The translations under genes and the position numbers were made by a program. Positions 49,460 through 57,713 of a stretch of DNA of 64,000 nt are shown one piece after another. This DNA comes from Curtobacterium sp. PhB115 (lineage in GTDB: Bacteria > Actinomycetota > Actinomycetes > Actinomycetales > Microbacteriaceae). The stretch is taken from positions 1-64,000 of the forward strand of contig NZ_RJKR01000008.1 in assembly GCF_003752025.1 (NCBI RefSeq), given 5' to 3'. The notes under the pieces are model-generated. The model saw only the letters and a list, made by a program, of their open reading frames with translations. It was not told the origin of the DNA and did no database searches. Within the stretch, counting starts at the first letter, position 1. Every line of letters starts with the position of its first letter.

Positions 49460-50560
49460 TCAGGGGATGAGTCGGTCGGCCCGGTAGCGCGCGAACAGGT
49501 CGGCGAACGCGCGTTCGGTCCGGCGGAAGGCAGTGAACCCGGCCTCGCGGCTCTTCCCCATGTCGGTGACGACCTCCATCGCCCGGCCCAGGTCGGCATC
49601 GGTGTGCCACCACGAGGCGAGCCGCGTCAGGTCGGACTCGGCCAGGTCGTACCGCTCGGCGATGCGGGGCCACTCGGCCTCGTGCGGCGCCATCTGCTGT
49701 TCGAGCGGCCGGGGCTCGCTCTCGTAGCCGACGACGCGCGCCGGGTCCACGCCGAGGTGCGCGGCCAGTCGGGGCCACATCCAGCGCCAGCGGAACACGT
49801 CGCCGTTGACGATGTTGAAGGCCTCGTCCGCGCCCTCGGGGGCGGTGGCTGCCCAGACCATGTGCTCCGCCAGGATCCCGGCGTCGGTCATGTCCGTCAG
49901 TCCGTTCCACTGCGCCTCGCTGCCCGGGAACACGAAGTCCAGGCCGAGCTCCTTCGCGAGCGTCGCCTGCACGGCGATCGTCAGCCCCATGTTCATCGCG
50001 TTGCCGACGGCGTGCCCGATCACGGTGTGCGAGCGGTGCACGGACCACGTGAAGCCCTGGCGCTCCGCGGCGGCGAAGAGCTCGTCCTCTTGCGCGTAGT
50101 AGAAGTTCGGGGTGTCGAGGCGCGGCTCCTCCTCGTGGAAGGGCGTGTCCGGCATCTCGCCGGCGGCGTACGCCTCGAACGGGCCGAGGTAGTGCTTCAG
50201 GCCGGTCACCAGCGCGACGTGCGCGACCGGTGCGTGGGCGAGTGCGGCGAGGAGGTCGCGGACCATGCCGCCGTTGACGCGGATGTTCTCCGCCTCGGTC
50301 TCCTGTCGCTGCCAGGCGGTGAAGAACACGTGCGTCGGACGCTCGTCCGCCAGCGCACTGCCGAGGCTGTCGGGATCGCGGAGGTCCGCGGCGACGGTCC
50401 GGACGCCGTCGCGGGCGAGCGGTCGTCGGGAGAGTGCGGTCACCTCCCAGTCGAGGTCGAGCAGGTGGCTCACCAGGGCGGACCCGGTGATGCCGCTGGC
50501 TCCCACCACGAGGGCACGGGGCTGGACGGAGGTCGGTTCGTTCGATCCGGTTGCAGTCAT
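49460..50560 (-). CDS. PRISE-type reductase (progesterone 5-beta-reductase/iridoid synthase-like)
   Basis: A 366-residue atypical short-chain dehydrogenase. The cofactor motif is VGASGITGSALVSHLLDLDWEVTALSR; the family features TGLKHYLGPFEAY, NFYYAQEDEL and SVHRSHTVIGHAVGNAMNMG (catalytic Tyr and Lys regions) identify the PRISE group, which reduces enones with NADPH. ATG at 50560 was used; the in-frame upstream sequence belongs to the promoter region of the MNT gene. Natural substrate in bacteria is unknown. Confidence 0.85.
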   Translation of the reverse strand: MTATGSNEPTSVQPRALVVGASGITGSALVSHLLDLDWEVTALSRRPLARDGVRTVAADLRDPDSLGSALADERPTHVFFTAWQRQETEAENIRVNGGMVRDLLAALAHAPVAHVALVTGLKHYLGPFEAYAAGEMPDTPFHEEEPRLDTPNFYYAQEDELFAAAERQGFTWSVHRSHTVIGHAVGNAMNMGLTIAVQATLAKELGLDFVFPGSEAQWNGLTDMTDAGILAEHMVWAATAPEGADEAFNIVNGDVFRWRWMWPRLAAHLGVDPARVVGYESEPRPLEQQMAPHEAEWPRIAERYDLAESDLTRLASWWHTDADLGRAMEVVTDMGKSREAGFTAFRRTERAFADLFARYRADRLIP

Positions 50561-50621
50561 CTCCCGCCCCAACCCGAGATTCGCGACAGGTGTTCCCTCA
50601 CCGCGGCCTGCGGAGGAAGCG

Positions 50622-50663
50622 GTGTACACGAATCCGCACCACGTGTACTCAAAATCGGTACAC
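50622..50663. promoter_or_regulatory. GTGTAC sites upstream of the MNT-HEPN pair
   Basis: GTGTACAC at 50622-50629, then GTGTAC (50643-50648) and GTACAC (50658-50663) as an inverted repeat with 9 bp between. AT-rich for this genome and placed where an autorepressor of the toxin-antitoxin operon would bind. Confidence 0.5.
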
Positions 50664-50682
50664 TCACCGCGGAGGTTCTTCC

Positions 50683-51276
50683 ATGCAACTCGTGAAACCG
50701 CTCGCTACGCTCCTCGGGAGCACCCAAGCCGACGCGCTCCGCGTCCTCGCGCGCACCGACGCCGGGATGACCGGGCGTCAGGTGGCGCGGGTTGCCGGCG
50801 CTGCGCAGCACACCGGCATCAAACGTGCGCTCGACAAGCTCGAAGAAGCAGGACTCGTTCGTGTCGACCGGGGCCTGCAGCACTCGGCGTACCGCGTGAA
50901 CCGTGAGCACCTCCTCTGGCCGGCCGTCGAACTCGGCCTCGACGCCGGCGACGAGCTCGAGCGTCGGATCGCCTCGTTCGTCGAATCCGCTGGAGCGGGC
51001 GTGCTCTCGGTGTCGATCTTCGGCTCCGTTGCTCGTGGCACAGCGACCCAGGCGTCCGATCTGGATCTCCTCGTCGTCTTCGCAGAGGCGGTTGACACCG
51101 ACACGGTCGTGCGTCTCGGGGATCTCGTCCGGCGGTGGACCGGGAACGAGTGTCAGGTCTTCGACGTCACCCGGGCAGACCTTCGTCGCTTCGTTGCCGA
51201 GGGGGACCCGCTCGTCGGTTCGTGGCGCGACGAGGCCCGCACGGTGTTCGGGGAAGAGATCCGGACGCTCATCTGA
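50683..51276 (+). CDS. MNT-type nucleotidyltransferase with HTH domain (putative antitoxin)
   Basis: A 197-residue protein: residues about 1-80 form a winged helix (DALRVLARTDAGMTGRQVARVAGAAQHTGIKRALDKLEEAGLVRV), and residues about 105-195 a minimal nucleotidyltransferase domain with the diagnostic GSVARGTATQASDLD, i.e. GS-x10-DxD. MNT domains act as antitoxins by adenylating their HEPN toxin. ATG preceded by GGAGG. The next gene overlaps by one base (TGATG) and encodes a HEPN protein. The fused DNA-binding domain suggests autoregulation of the promoter. Confidence 0.82.
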   Translation: MQLVKPLATLLGSTQADALRVLARTDAGMTGRQVARVAGAAQHTGIKRALDKLEEAGLVRVDRGLQHSAYRVNREHLLWPAVELGLDAGDELERRIASFVESAGAGVLSVSIFGSVARGTATQASDLDLLVVFAEAVDTDTVVRLGDLVRRWTGNECQVFDVTRADLRRFVAEGDPLVGSWRDEARTVFGEEIRTLI

Positions 51277-51674
51277 TGGCAGGTCGGATCCGAGCGGTCG
51301 ATCGACACGCGGTCGAGATGCGACGTGATGAAGCGGTCTCGTACCTCGAGGTCGCTCGCATGTACGTCGAGTCCACGAGTCACGCGGACTGGAAGGCTGC
51401 CGGCGCGAACGCCGTGCTCGGCGGCATCGCAGCGTCCGACGCCATCTGCGGGGCACTCTTGGGGCATCACCACTTGGGTGAGGACCATGCGGCGGCGCGA
51501 CGGCTGCTCGATCAAGCGTGCGCGCCCGACACCCGGCCAGGACAGCACTTCAAACGTCTGACCGACGAGAAGACGCACTTCCAGTACTCGTCTTCACGGG
51601 TGACGCAGGAGAAGACGCGGACGCTCGTGACTGCTCTCGAACGGCTCGTCAGCACGCTGCACGATCGGATCTGA
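51276..51674 (+). CDS. HEPN domain protein (putative toxin)
   Basis: A 132-residue all-helical protein: EAVSYLEVARMYVESTSHADWKAAGANAVLGGIAASDAIC is typical of HEPN helices, and the candidate catalytic R-x6-H is in KRLTDEKTHFQYSS (residues about 88-101), with a Tyr three residues after the His. HEPN toxins are metal-independent ribonucleases. ATG overlaps the stop of the MNT gene by one base, strong translational coupling. Assignment rests on the pair arrangement plus the motif; the spacing R-x6-H is at the upper end for the family. Confidence 0.72.
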   Translation: MAGRIRAVDRHAVEMRRDEAVSYLEVARMYVESTSHADWKAAGANAVLGGIAASDAICGALLGHHHLGEDHAAARRLLDQACAPDTRPGQHFKRLTDEKTHFQYSSSRVTQEKTRTLVTALERLVSTLHDRI

Positions 51675-51685
51675 CGCCGTGTCGG

Positions 51686-52084
51686 TCACCGCGGTCGGCG
51701 GATACGGATCGGGCCCTTCGCGGTCGAGGGATCGACGACGCTCCCGTGCTGGGTGATCTCGACCTCGCCGCGCGCCGTCATGCGCTGGGCCGCTCGACGG
51801 GCGGGTTCCATCAGTGGGCGCCAGTCGTCCGGTTCGAGCGACCTGGCCACCTCGGACGGGCAGATGCTCGAGGTGCGTGCCCGTGCGGCGAGCAGCTCGT
51901 CGATGCGCTGTTCGAGTGCCAGGTCCGTCCGGTCCACTCCGTGGCGACGGCACGCACGGGAGCACCACTTCGCCTCCGGGGCCGCTGACGACGGCATCCG
52001 CCGCCCGCACGACGCGCAGGTCCGTTCCGCCGACACCGACTCTGACGCCGCCGCGTCCGCTTCCGTCCTGATCGCCCGTCCCAT
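51686..52084 (-). CDS. DUF2256 and DUF3253 domain protein
   Basis: A 132-residue protein. The N-terminal DUF2256-like zinc ribbon has CASCGRRM and KWCSRACRRHG (four Cys), and the C-terminal DUF3253 is a winged helix with RTSSICPSEVARSLEPDDWRPLMEPARRAAQRMTARGEVEI and ending KGPIRIRRP. The fusion of these two domains is known in actinobacteria and proteobacteria; probably a small DNA-binding protein. Convergent with the HEPN gene (11-bp gap) and divergent from the GH13 gene. Confidence 0.85.
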   Translation of the reverse strand: MGRAIRTEADAAASESVSAERTCASCGRRMPSSAAPEAKWCSRACRRHGVDRTDLALEQRIDELLAARARTSSICPSEVARSLEPDDWRPLMEPARRAAQRMTARGEVEITQHGSVVDPSTAKGPIRIRRPR

Positions 52085-52150
52085 CGCCCCATCCTCGCCC
52101 CCGGGGCTCCGCCAGCACACAGCCCAGGTACGGCTGGCAGCATCGGTGCG

Positions 52151-53491
52151 GTGAACCCCGACACCACCGTTGCACGTCCGTCCGAACCGGCCTGGGTCGA
52201 GCACGTCATGTGGTGGCACGTGTACCCGCTCGGGTTCGTCGGCGCTGAGGTCCGCCCGACGACGCCCACCGCCGACCGACCCGTCGAGCACCGCCTCGAC
52301 CGGATCACCGGCTGGCTCGACCACGTGGTGGACCTCGGCCTGAACGGACTCCTGCTCGGCCCGGTCTTCGCGAGCTCGACGCACGGCTACGACACCGTCG
52401 ACCACTTCCGCATCGACCCGCGGCTCGGCGACGACGCCGACTTCGACCGGCTCGTCGTGGCCGCGCACGACCGTGGCGTCCGGGTGCTGCTCGACGGCGT
52501 CTTCAACCACGTCGGACGGGAGCACCCGGCCTTCCGGGCGTTGGCAGACCAGGGGCCGGACGCTCCGACCGCGGACCTGTTCTCGATCGACTGGACCGGG
52601 TGGCAGCCGGGACGAGCGGTGCCGGTCGGGTTGTTCGAGGGGCACGACATCCTCGTGGCGCTGGACCACGACAGCCGGGCGACCGAGGACCTCGTGGTCG
52701 ACGCGATGACGCACTGGCTGGAGCGGGGCATCGACGGCTGGCGCCTCGACGCCGCGTACGCCGTACCGCCGGCGTTCTGGGCGAGGGTGCTGCCCCGCGT
52801 GCGGGAGCGGTTCCCGGACGCGTGGTTCAGCGGCGAGGTGATCCACGGCGACGCGGCCGCGATCGCCAGCGAATCGACGATGGACTCGCTGACGCAGTAC
52901 GAGCTGTGGCAGGGGATCTGGCACGGCATCGCGGACGGCAACGGCCACGAACTGGCACACGCGATCGAACGGCACGACGCCCTGCTCGCCACCTTCGCCC
53001 CGACGACGTTCGTCGGCAACCACGACGTGACCCGGATCGCGAGCGCGGTGGGGGAGCAGTTCGCCGGACACGCCGCCGCGGTGCTCTTCACCGTCGCAGG
53101 GACGCCGGTCGTCTACGCCGGGGACGAGTACGGCTGGACCGGCGTGAAGGAGGAACGAGAGGGCGGGGACGACGCGGTCCGGCCCGGGTTCCCGGCAGAG
53201 CCACCGGCTCCGACCCCGCTCACCCACGCCTACGAGGCCCTCGTCGCCCTGCGTCGACGGCACCCGTGGCTGCACCGCGCCCACACCGACGTCGTGCACC
53301 TGACCAACACCGAGGTCGTCCTCCGTACGGCGACGGCGGACGCGGCCGTGGTGACCGCCCTGAACCTGTCGGCCGATCCCGTCGAGGTGCCCGCGGCCGA
53401 CGCGACGCAGGTGGAGGCGGGCGGCGCGGATCTCGGGGACGGGACCGTGCGCCTCCCGGCCGCTGGTTGGGCCGTTCTCTCGCGATCGTGA
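52151..53491 (+). CDS. Alpha-amylase family glycosidase, GH13
   Basis: A 446-residue GH13 (beta/alpha)8 enzyme. Region I VLLDGVFNHVG, region II GIDGWRLDAAY (nucleophile Asp), region III WFSGEVIHGD (acid/base Glu) and region IV FVGNHDVTRI (transition-state Asp) are all present. It starts WVEHVMWWHVYPLGFVG; a short C-terminal beta domain ends the protein. No signal peptide. It is small for an amylase, closer to cyclomaltodextrinase/neopullulanase-like or sucrose-active members, and specificity is uncertain. GTG start 7 nt after CAGCAT. Its stop codon lies inside a perfect 22-bp-stem hairpin. Confidence 0.9.
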   Translation: MNPDTTVARPSEPAWVEHVMWWHVYPLGFVGAEVRPTTPTADRPVEHRLDRITGWLDHVVDLGLNGLLLGPVFASSTHGYDTVDHFRIDPRLGDDADFDRLVVAAHDRGVRVLLDGVFNHVGREHPAFRALADQGPDAPTADLFSIDWTGWQPGRAVPVGLFEGHDILVALDHDSRATEDLVVDAMTHWLERGIDGWRLDAAYAVPPAFWARVLPRVRERFPDAWFSGEVIHGDAAAIASESTMDSLTQYELWQGIWHGIADGNGHELAHAIERHDALLATFAPTTFVGNHDVTRIASAVGEQFAGHAAAVLFTVAGTPVVYAGDEYGWTGVKEEREGGDDAVRPGFPAEPPAPTPLTHAYEALVALRRRHPWLHRAHTDVVHLTNTEVVLRTATADAAVVTALNLSADPVEVPAADATQVEAGGADLGDGTVRLPAAGWAVLSRS

Positions 53492-53538
53492 GCAGAAATG
53501 GTCGGGTCCCCAGAGAGGACCCGACCATTTCTGCTCAC
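53488..53538. terminator. Perfect 22-bp-stem hairpin, bidirectional terminator
   Basis: Left arm from GTGAGCAGAAATGG, loop CCAGAGA, right arm ending CCATTTCTGCTCAC; both arms match over all 22 bp. It contains the stop codon of the GH13 gene and lies 35 bp before the end of the convergent permease gene. Read from either strand the 3' arm is T-rich enough to act in both directions. Confidence 0.75.
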
Positions 53539-53572
53539 CAAGCGAACGCGGAAGCGCGCGAACGCGCGAGCG

Positions 53573-54754
53573 CTACTTGCGCGCGGACGCCGCCCGGCGC
53601 TTGTTGAACACGTCGAACGCGACGGCGGCGAGCAGCACCAGGCCCTTGATGAGCGACTGGTACTCGGTGCCGACGCCGAGGATCGACATGCCGTTGTTGA
53701 GCAGACCGATGATGAGACCACCGACGATCGCGCCGGGGACCGTACCGATGCCGCCGGTGACGGCTGCGCCACCGATGAACACCGCGGCGATGGCGTCGAG
53801 CTCGAAGCCGTTGCCCGCACCGGGAGCGGCGAGGTTGAGCTGCCCCGTGAACACCACACCGGCCAGCGCCGAGATGACGCCCATGTTGACGAAGAGCAGG
53901 AAGGTGACCCGCTTCGTCTTCACGCCGGACAGCTGCGCAGCGAGGGCGTTGCCGCCGATCGCGTAGATGTGGCGACCGAAGACCGCGCTCCGCATGACGA
54001 CCGAGTAGATGACCACGAGTGCGCCGAGCACCACGAGCACGATCGGGGTGCCGTTGTAGCTGGCGAGCAGCAGCGCCACGTAGATCACCAGGGCGACGGT
54101 GAACGCGAGCTTCGTGATGAACCACGCGAACGGTTCGCTCTCGAGCTGGTACTTGCGACGGGTCGCACGACCGCGGAACGCCGTGACCACCAGGACCGCG
54201 GCCGCCGCGAAGCCGAGGATCATCGTGAGCGGCTCGTACCCGGTGGTGCCGAAGGACGGCAGGAAGCCGGAGCCGAGCGCACGGAACCCGGTCGGGAACG
54301 GCGAGATCTGCTGGTTGTGCAGGACGATCTGCGCCGCGCCGCGGAACGCGAGCATGCCCGCCAGCGTGACGATGAAGGCCGGGATGCCGAAGTAGGCGAT
54401 CCAGAACCCCTGCCAGGCACCGACGAGGGCGCCGACGACCAGGCAGAGCACGACCGCGATCGGCCACGGCAGGCCCCACTGCGTGATCATCACGCCCGCC
54501 ATCGCACCCGTGAAGGCGACGACCGACCCGACGGACAGGTCGATGTGGCCGGCGATGATGACCATCACCATGCCGATGGCGAGGATGAGGATGTAGCTGT
54601 TCTGGACGATCAGGTTCGAGACGTTGATCGGGGCGAGCGTGATGCCGTTGGTCGTCACCTGGAAGAAGATGACGATGACGATCAGCGCGATGAACAGGCC
54701 GATCTGTCGGAGCTGCCCGGTGAGGTAGCCGGCGGCGGACTTAAGCGCGTTCAT
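53573..54754 (-). CDS. mmsB: Multiple-monosaccharide ABC transporter permease MmsB
   Basis: A 393-residue CUT2 permease with about ten helices. [37 protein letters not shown] is the family core, and [42 protein letters not shown] the second conserved block. It belongs to the XylH/GguB type that imports xylose, arabinose, galactose and glucose. The start overlaps the stop of the ATPase gene by 14 nt. Third gene of the unit ChvE-like, MmsA, MmsB. Confidence 0.92.
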   Translation of the reverse strand: MNALKSAAGYLTGQLRQIGLFIALIVIVIFFQVTTNGITLAPINVSNLIVQNSYILILAIGMVMVIIAGHIDLSVGSVVAFTGAMAGVMITQWGLPWPIAVVLCLVVGALVGAWQGFWIAYFGIPAFIVTLAGMLAFRGAAQIVLHNQQISPFPTGFRALGSGFLPSFGTTGYEPLTMILGFAAAAVLVVTAFRGRATRRKYQLESEPFAWFITKLAFTVALVIYVALLLASYNGTPIVLVVLGALVVIYSVVMRSAVFGRHIYAIGGNALAAQLSGVKTKRVTFLLFVNMGVISALAGVVFTGQLNLAAPGAGNGFELDAIAAVFIGGAAVTGGIGTVPGAIVGGLIIGLLNNGMSILGVGTEYQSLIKGLVLLAAVAFDVFNKRRAASARK

Positions 54755-56294
54755 TGACAGGGGTCTCCCGTTCCTGGGTCATGTACTGCATGAGGACCTC
54801 TGGTGTGGCCTCGGAGCGGGGCACGTCAGCGGTGATCGTGCCCTCGGAGAGCGTGTAGATGCGGTCGCAGATGCCGAGGAGTTCGGGGAGCTCGGAGGAG
54901 ATCACGATGACCGCCTTCCCCTGGTCCGCGAGGCTGTTGATGATCGTGTAGATCTCGTACTTCGCGCCGACGTCGATGCCGCGCGTGGGTTCGTCGAGGA
55001 TCAGCACGTCGGGGTCGGCGTACATCCACTTCGACAGGACGACCTTCTGCTGGTTCCCGCCGGAGAGCTTCCCGGTCACGACGTCGACGTTCGGCGCCTT
55101 GATGTTGAGGCTCTTGAGGAACTGCGTCGCGACGGTCGTCTCCTCCGAGGCGTTCACGAAGCCCCAGCTGGCGAGCTTCCCGAGCGCCGACCCGGAGATG
55201 TTCCGCTTGATGTCGTCGATCAGGTTGAGGCCGTAGCGCTTCCGGTCCTCGGTGACGTAGGCGATGCCGTTGTCGATCGCCTGCGACACCGTGTGGGTCT
55301 TGATCGGGGTGCCGCGCTTGTAGACCGTGCCGCTGATCCCGGTGCCGTACGAGTGGCCGAAGACGCTCATCGCGAGTTCGGTGCGCCCGGCACCCATGAG
55401 GCCCGCGATGCCGACGACCTCGCCGGCGCGGACGTTGAGGTTCGCCTGGTGGATGATCTCCCGCGAGGCGTCGAGCTGGTGGTGCACCGTCCAGTCCTCG
55501 ATGCGCAGGAGTTCCTCGCCGATGACGGGGTGCTCCCGCTCCGGGTACCGGTTCGACAGGTCCCGGCCGACCATCCCGCGGATGATCCGGTCCTCGGACA
55601 CGTCGTCGGCGTGCATGTCGAGCGTCTCGATGGTCTTGCCGTCGCGGATGATCGTGACCTTGTCCGCGATCGCCTTGATCTCGTTGAGCTTGTGGCTGAT
55701 GATGATCGCCGTCATGCCCTCGGCCTGCAGGGAGCGGATGAGCTCGAGCAGGTGCGCCGAGTCGTCGTCGTTCAGAGCGGCGGTGGGCTCGTCGAGGATG
55801 AGGAGCTTGACCTCCTTCGACAGCGCCTTGGCGATCTCGACGAGCTGCTGCTTGCCGACACCGATGTCCACGATCTTGGTGATCGGGTTGTCCTTCAGCC
55901 CGACGCGCTGCAGGAGTTCCGCGGCCGCCAGGTTCGTCTTGTTCCAGTCGATGAAGCCGGCCCTCGACCGCTCGTTGCCGAGGAAGATGTTCTCCGCGAT
56001 CGACAGGAAGGGGCTGAGCGCGAGCTCCTGGTGGATGATCACGACGCCGGATGCTTCGGAGTCGTTGATGTCCTGGAACTGCACGGGCTCGCCGTCGAGC
56101 AGGATCTCGCCGTCGAAGGAGCCGTGCGGGTACACGCCCGACAGCACCTTCATGAGGGTCGACTTCCCGGCGCCGTTCTCGCCGCAGATCGCGTGGACCT
56201 GGCCGCGCTCGACCTCGATCGAGACCCCCTGCAGGGCCTTGACGCCGGGGAACGTCTTGGTGATGTCACGCATCTCGAGGATGGTGTCCGCCAT
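54741..56294 (-). CDS. mmsA: Multiple-monosaccharide ABC transporter ATPase MmsA
   Basis: A 517-residue tandem ATPase of the CUT2 class. Domain 1 has Walker [10 protein letters not shown] (about residue 38), signature [10 protein letters not shown] and Walker [13 protein letters not shown]; domain 2 has a degenerate P-loop [10 protein letters not shown], signature [15 protein letters not shown] and Walker [15 protein letters not shown]. The fused twin-domain layout is the standard for monosaccharide importers. Energises uptake with MmsB and the ChvE-like protein. Confidence 0.94.
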   Translation of the reverse strand: MADTILEMRDITKTFPGVKALQGVSIEVERGQVHAICGENGAGKSTLMKVLSGVYPHGSFDGEILLDGEPVQFQDINDSEASGVVIIHQELALSPFLSIAENIFLGNERSRAGFIDWNKTNLAAAELLQRVGLKDNPITKIVDIGVGKQQLVEIAKALSKEVKLLILDEPTAALNDDDSAHLLELIRSLQAEGMTAIIISHKLNEIKAIADKVTIIRDGKTIETLDMHADDVSEDRIIRGMVGRDLSNRYPEREHPVIGEELLRIEDWTVHHQLDASREIIHQANLNVRAGEVVGIAGLMGAGRTELAMSVFGHSYGTGISGTVYKRGTPIKTHTVSQAIDNGIAYVTEDRKRYGLNLIDDIKRNISGSALGKLASWGFVNASEETTVATQFLKSLNIKAPNVDVVTGKLSGGNQQKVVLSKWMYADPDVLILDEPTRGIDVGAKYEIYTIINSLADQGKAVIVISSELPELLGICDRIYTLSEGTITADVPRSEATPEVLMQYMTQERETPVNERA

Positions 56295-56340
56295 GTGGAC
56301 CGCCTTTTCGTCGTCCGCGCGTCGGCGCGCGGAAGGAGAC

Positions 56341-56382
56341 GGACTGGAGGCGCGGGGCGGGGTCGACCCGCGCCTCCAGTCC
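56341..56382. terminator. Intergenic palindrome between binding protein and ATPase genes
   Basis: Arms GGACTGGAGGCGCGGG and CCCGCGCCTCCAGTCC flank a 10-bp centre. Family copy located inside an operon, so it may serve to raise binding-protein mRNA over the ATPase message. Confidence 0.65.
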
Positions 56383-56399
56383 GACAGATGGGTAGCGAC

Positions 56400-57530
56400 T
56401 TACTTCAGGTCGGCTTCGGTGTAGTAGCCGGAGTCGACGAGGACTTCCTTGTAGTTGTCCTTCGTGACGACCGTCGGCTGGAACAGGAAGGTCGGGACGA
56501 CCTTGACCTTGTTGTCGTAGCTCTTGGTGTCGTTGACCTCGGGCTTCTTGCCGGAGAGCAGGTCCTCCGCCATCGTCACGGACTGCTTCGCGAGCTTCCG
56601 CGTGTCCTTGTAGATGGTCGAGTACTGCTGGTCGTCGATGATCGACTTCACGCTCGCGGCCTCGGCGTCCTGACCCGTGATGGTCGGGAGCGGACGGTCA
56701 CCGGAGCCGTACCCGGCGCCCTGGAGCGCCGAGATGATGCCGATCGACATGCCGTCGTACGGCGACAGCACGCCGTCCAGCGTGGTGCCACCGGAGTAGG
56801 ACTTCGCGATGAGGTTCTGCATGCGGGCCTTGGCGGTCGCCGGGTCCCACTGCTGCGTCGCCGCCTGCGAGAGCTGGTCCTGGCCGGAGCCGATCTTCAG
56901 CGTGCCGTCGTCGAGGTACGGCTTCAGGGTCTTCATGGCGCCGTTGAAGAAGAAGCTCGCGTTGTTGTCGTCGAGCGAACCGGCGAACACCTCGATGGTG
57001 AACGGGCCCTTCTTGTCGGTCTTGTTGCCGTCGGCGTCGAGCAGGCCGAGACCGGTGAGCAGGCTCGTCGCCTGGTCGACGCCGACCTTCTCGTTGTCGA
57101 ACGACACGTAGTAGTCGACGTTCTTGTTGCCGGTCAGCAGGCGGTCGTACGAGATCACCTTGATGCCGGCCTTCGCGGCGGCGTCGAGCTGGTCGGACAG
57201 CGCGCCACCGTCGATCGACGCGATGATCAGGACCTTCGCGCCCTTGGTGATCATGTTGCTGACCTGCTGCGCCTGCTGCTGGACCTTGTTGTCGCCGTAC
57301 TCGAGGTCGACCTTGTAGCCGGCCTTCTCCAGGTCGCTCTTGACGGCGTTGCCGTCCTTGATCCAGCGTTCCGACACCTTGGTCGGCATCGCGACGCCGA
57401 CGAGGGCGCCCTTGTTGTCGGTGCTGCTGCCGCCACCGTCCGTGGCAGCACGGCCGCCAGCGGAGCACGCGGCCAGTGAGAGAGCGATGCCGAGGGCCGC
57501 GACCCCCGCGACGATCCTGCGCTTCATCAT
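56400..57530 (-). CDS. chvE: ChvE-like monosaccharide-binding lipoprotein
   Basis: A 376-residue CUT2 binding protein: signal peptide RIVAGVAALGIALSLAAC with the lipid Cys near residue 22, then LVGVAMPTKVSERWIKDGNAV, typical of the ChvE/XylF-like multiple sugar-binding subgroup; SYDRLLTGNKNVDYYVSFDNEKVG and PLPTITGQDAEAASVKSII follow. The first of two ATGs follows AGAGG. Upstream lies GTGAGCGCTCAC and a divergent LacI gene. Likely ligands are arabinose, xylose or galactose. Confidence 0.92.
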   Translation of the reverse strand: MMKRRIVAGVAALGIALSLAACSAGGRAATDGGGSSTDNKGALVGVAMPTKVSERWIKDGNAVKSDLEKAGYKVDLEYGDNKVQQQAQQVSNMITKGAKVLIIASIDGGALSDQLDAAAKAGIKVISYDRLLTGNKNVDYYVSFDNEKVGVDQATSLLTGLGLLDADGNKTDKKGPFTIEVFAGSLDDNNASFFFNGAMKTLKPYLDDGTLKIGSGQDQLSQAATQQWDPATAKARMQNLIAKSYSGGTTLDGVLSPYDGMSIGIISALQGAGYGSGDRPLPTITGQDAEAASVKSIIDDQQYSTIYKDTRKLAKQSVTMAEDLLSGKKPEVNDTKSYDNKVKVVPTFLFQPTVVTKDNYKEVLVDSGYYTEADLK

Positions 57531-57611
57531 CGAAGTACCTCTGTTCCTCTCGCGTCGTCCTCGACGCGCTCGGGTGGTGGGACGACTCTGCCCCACCGGG
57601 GTGATGCTCGT

Positions 57612-57623
57612 GTGAGCGCTCAC
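57612..57623. promoter_or_regulatory. lac-like operator GTGAGCGCTCAC, copy 3
   Basis: TGTGAGCGCTCACA, the 14-bp core of the ideal symmetric lac operator, 82 bp before the ChvE-like gene and 90 bp before the LacI gene. Confidence 0.8.
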
Positions 57624-57700
57624 ATCTTGTGGGTTCCGTGACGGGGTGTCAACTCGACGTGACCGTTTCGCGATCTTGCCGCGCCGACCGGACTGCGCGG

Positions 57701-57713
57701 TACGGTTGGCCTC
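57701..57713 (+). promoter_or_regulatory. Leaderless-type -10 element of the LacI gene
   Basis: TACGGT, 7-nt spacer, then GTG. Confidence 0.5.

Noticed and set aside
53488..53538. Attachment site or transposon end at the perfect inverted repeat
   Set aside because: No integrase or transposase nearby, a 7-bp loop and location between convergent genes fit a terminator better.
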